Shown here in pieces: positions 5,035-5,160 of a DNA stretch of 5,160 nt. This DNA comes from Ilumatobacteraceae bacterium (lineage in GTDB: Bacteria > Actinomycetota > Acidimicrobiia > Acidimicrobiales > Ilumatobacteraceae). Where the stretch lies: assembly GCA_025464045.1 (NCBI GenBank), contig JAODBQ010000531.1, positions 1 through 5,160 on the forward strand, written 5' to 3'. The notes below the pieces were generated by a model. It was not told where the DNA came from. It did no database searches and saw only the letters and a list, made by a program, of their open reading frames with translations. Position 1 is the first letter of the stretch, and each line of letters starts with the position of its first letter. Both the position numbers and the translations under genes were made by a program.

Positions 5035-5071
5035 CGTCGCATCGCCGGAAGGTGGCGCCGGCGATGCCACG
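5035..5071 (-). terminator. Strong hairpin after the right-edge leftward gene, candidate terminator
   Basis: GCATCGCCGG (5039-5048) and CCGGCGATGC (5058-5067) are exact reverse complements around a nine-base loop. Beyond a C/C mismatch, three more pairs (5035-5037 with 5069-5071) give 13 bp. It begins eight bases after the leftward stop at 5082-5080. No T-run follows on the minus strand. It is the longest near-perfect stem in the window and supports a real gene ending at 5080. Confidence 0.6.
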
Positions 5072-5079
5072 ACCGGGGC

Positions 5080-5160
5080 TCAGGCGGCGTGGGTCAGCTG
5101 CTCGGCGCGCTGCCCCTGCGATCTGAACATCTGCTCGTAGCCGGCGCACATCGTGGCGGC
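5080..5160 (-). CDS. C-terminal end of a leftward gene (cut by right edge)
   Basis: Read leftward from the edge, the frame is open for 26 residues and ends with TGA at 5082-5080. The visible end contains CAGYEQMFRSQGQRAEQLTH and finishes in two Ala. It is hydrophilic and probably helical, and nearly all codons end in G or C. The 13-bp hairpin eight bases after the stop supports it as a true gene end. Too little is visible for any family. An internal ATG (codon 4) exists, but a gene that short is less likely than the tail of a longer one. Confidence 0.5.
   Translation of the reverse strand, partial: AATMCAGYEQMFRSQGQRAEQLTHAA

Noticed and set aside
4759..5070. About 105 extra N-terminal residues on the small helical protein
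   Set aside because: This part is Arg/Cys-rich with background third-position composition, contrasting with the G/C-rich codons after ATG 4755, and contains a hairpin with T-run right before that ATG.
4893..5126. Plus-strand 77-codon frame near the right end
   Set aside because: It is Arg/Ala/Pro-rich without motif or ribosome site, and lies opposite the hairpin and the C-terminal end of a leftward gene.
3392..5140. Longest open frame of the window, 582 codons on the plus strand
   Set aside because: Its product is Arg/His/Pro-rich with no motif, and it runs through the secure F420 oxidoreductase in another frame and then through the leftward helical gene. It stays open only because stops are rare at this GC content.
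1..5160. CRISPR array, transposase, attachment site, toxin-antitoxin pair or phage-defence genes
   Set aside because: No spaced direct repeats, transposase motifs, integrase or terminal inverted repeats were seen, and none of the gene products resembles such families.

Overview
The window is very GC-rich, its genes strongly favour G or C at third codon positions, and one enzyme is of the F420-dependent type. Together these point to an actinobacterium, possibly of the Acidimicrobiia or a related lineage; the exact taxon is inference. I see eight protein genes, two of them cut by the window edges. There is no RNA gene, insertion sequence, CRISPR array or other mobile element.

Left part (1-1167): a secreted or membrane-anchored protein with a Pro/Thr-rich stretch is read leftward off the window edge. 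Across a 189-base divergent spacer, a NarL/FixJ-type response regulator is read rightward, with no sensor kinase beside it. A 297-base spacer (1168-1464) follows and holds an 18-base operator-like inverted repeat.

Middle (1465-4418), all rightward: a 119-residue protein of unknown family with an Asp/His-rich tail; a 90-residue lipoprotein with a low-complexity mature part; a stand-alone LigD-type polymerase domain (archaeo-eukaryotic primase superfamily, linked to end-joining repair); and an F420-dependent luciferase-like oxidoreductase of the glucose-6-phosphate-dehydrogenase-like family. The spacers and hairpins suggest mostly separate transcription units rather than one operon, and no shared pathway is evident.

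Right part (4419-5160), leftward: a 94-residue helical, probably coiled-coil protein converges on the oxidoreductase. Upstream of it, after a gap of about 320 bases, is the C-terminal end of another leftward gene entering from the right edge.

The most consistent non-coding signal is a set of GC-rich hairpins lacking a T-run just after gene ends (2222-2250, 3237-3270, 4413-4440, 5035-5071). The one at 4413-4440 lies between convergent genes and could serve both. I found no convincing new multi-gene system. The more interesting points are residue changes in the polymerase domain and the oxidoreductase that suggest they differ from their best-known relatives.
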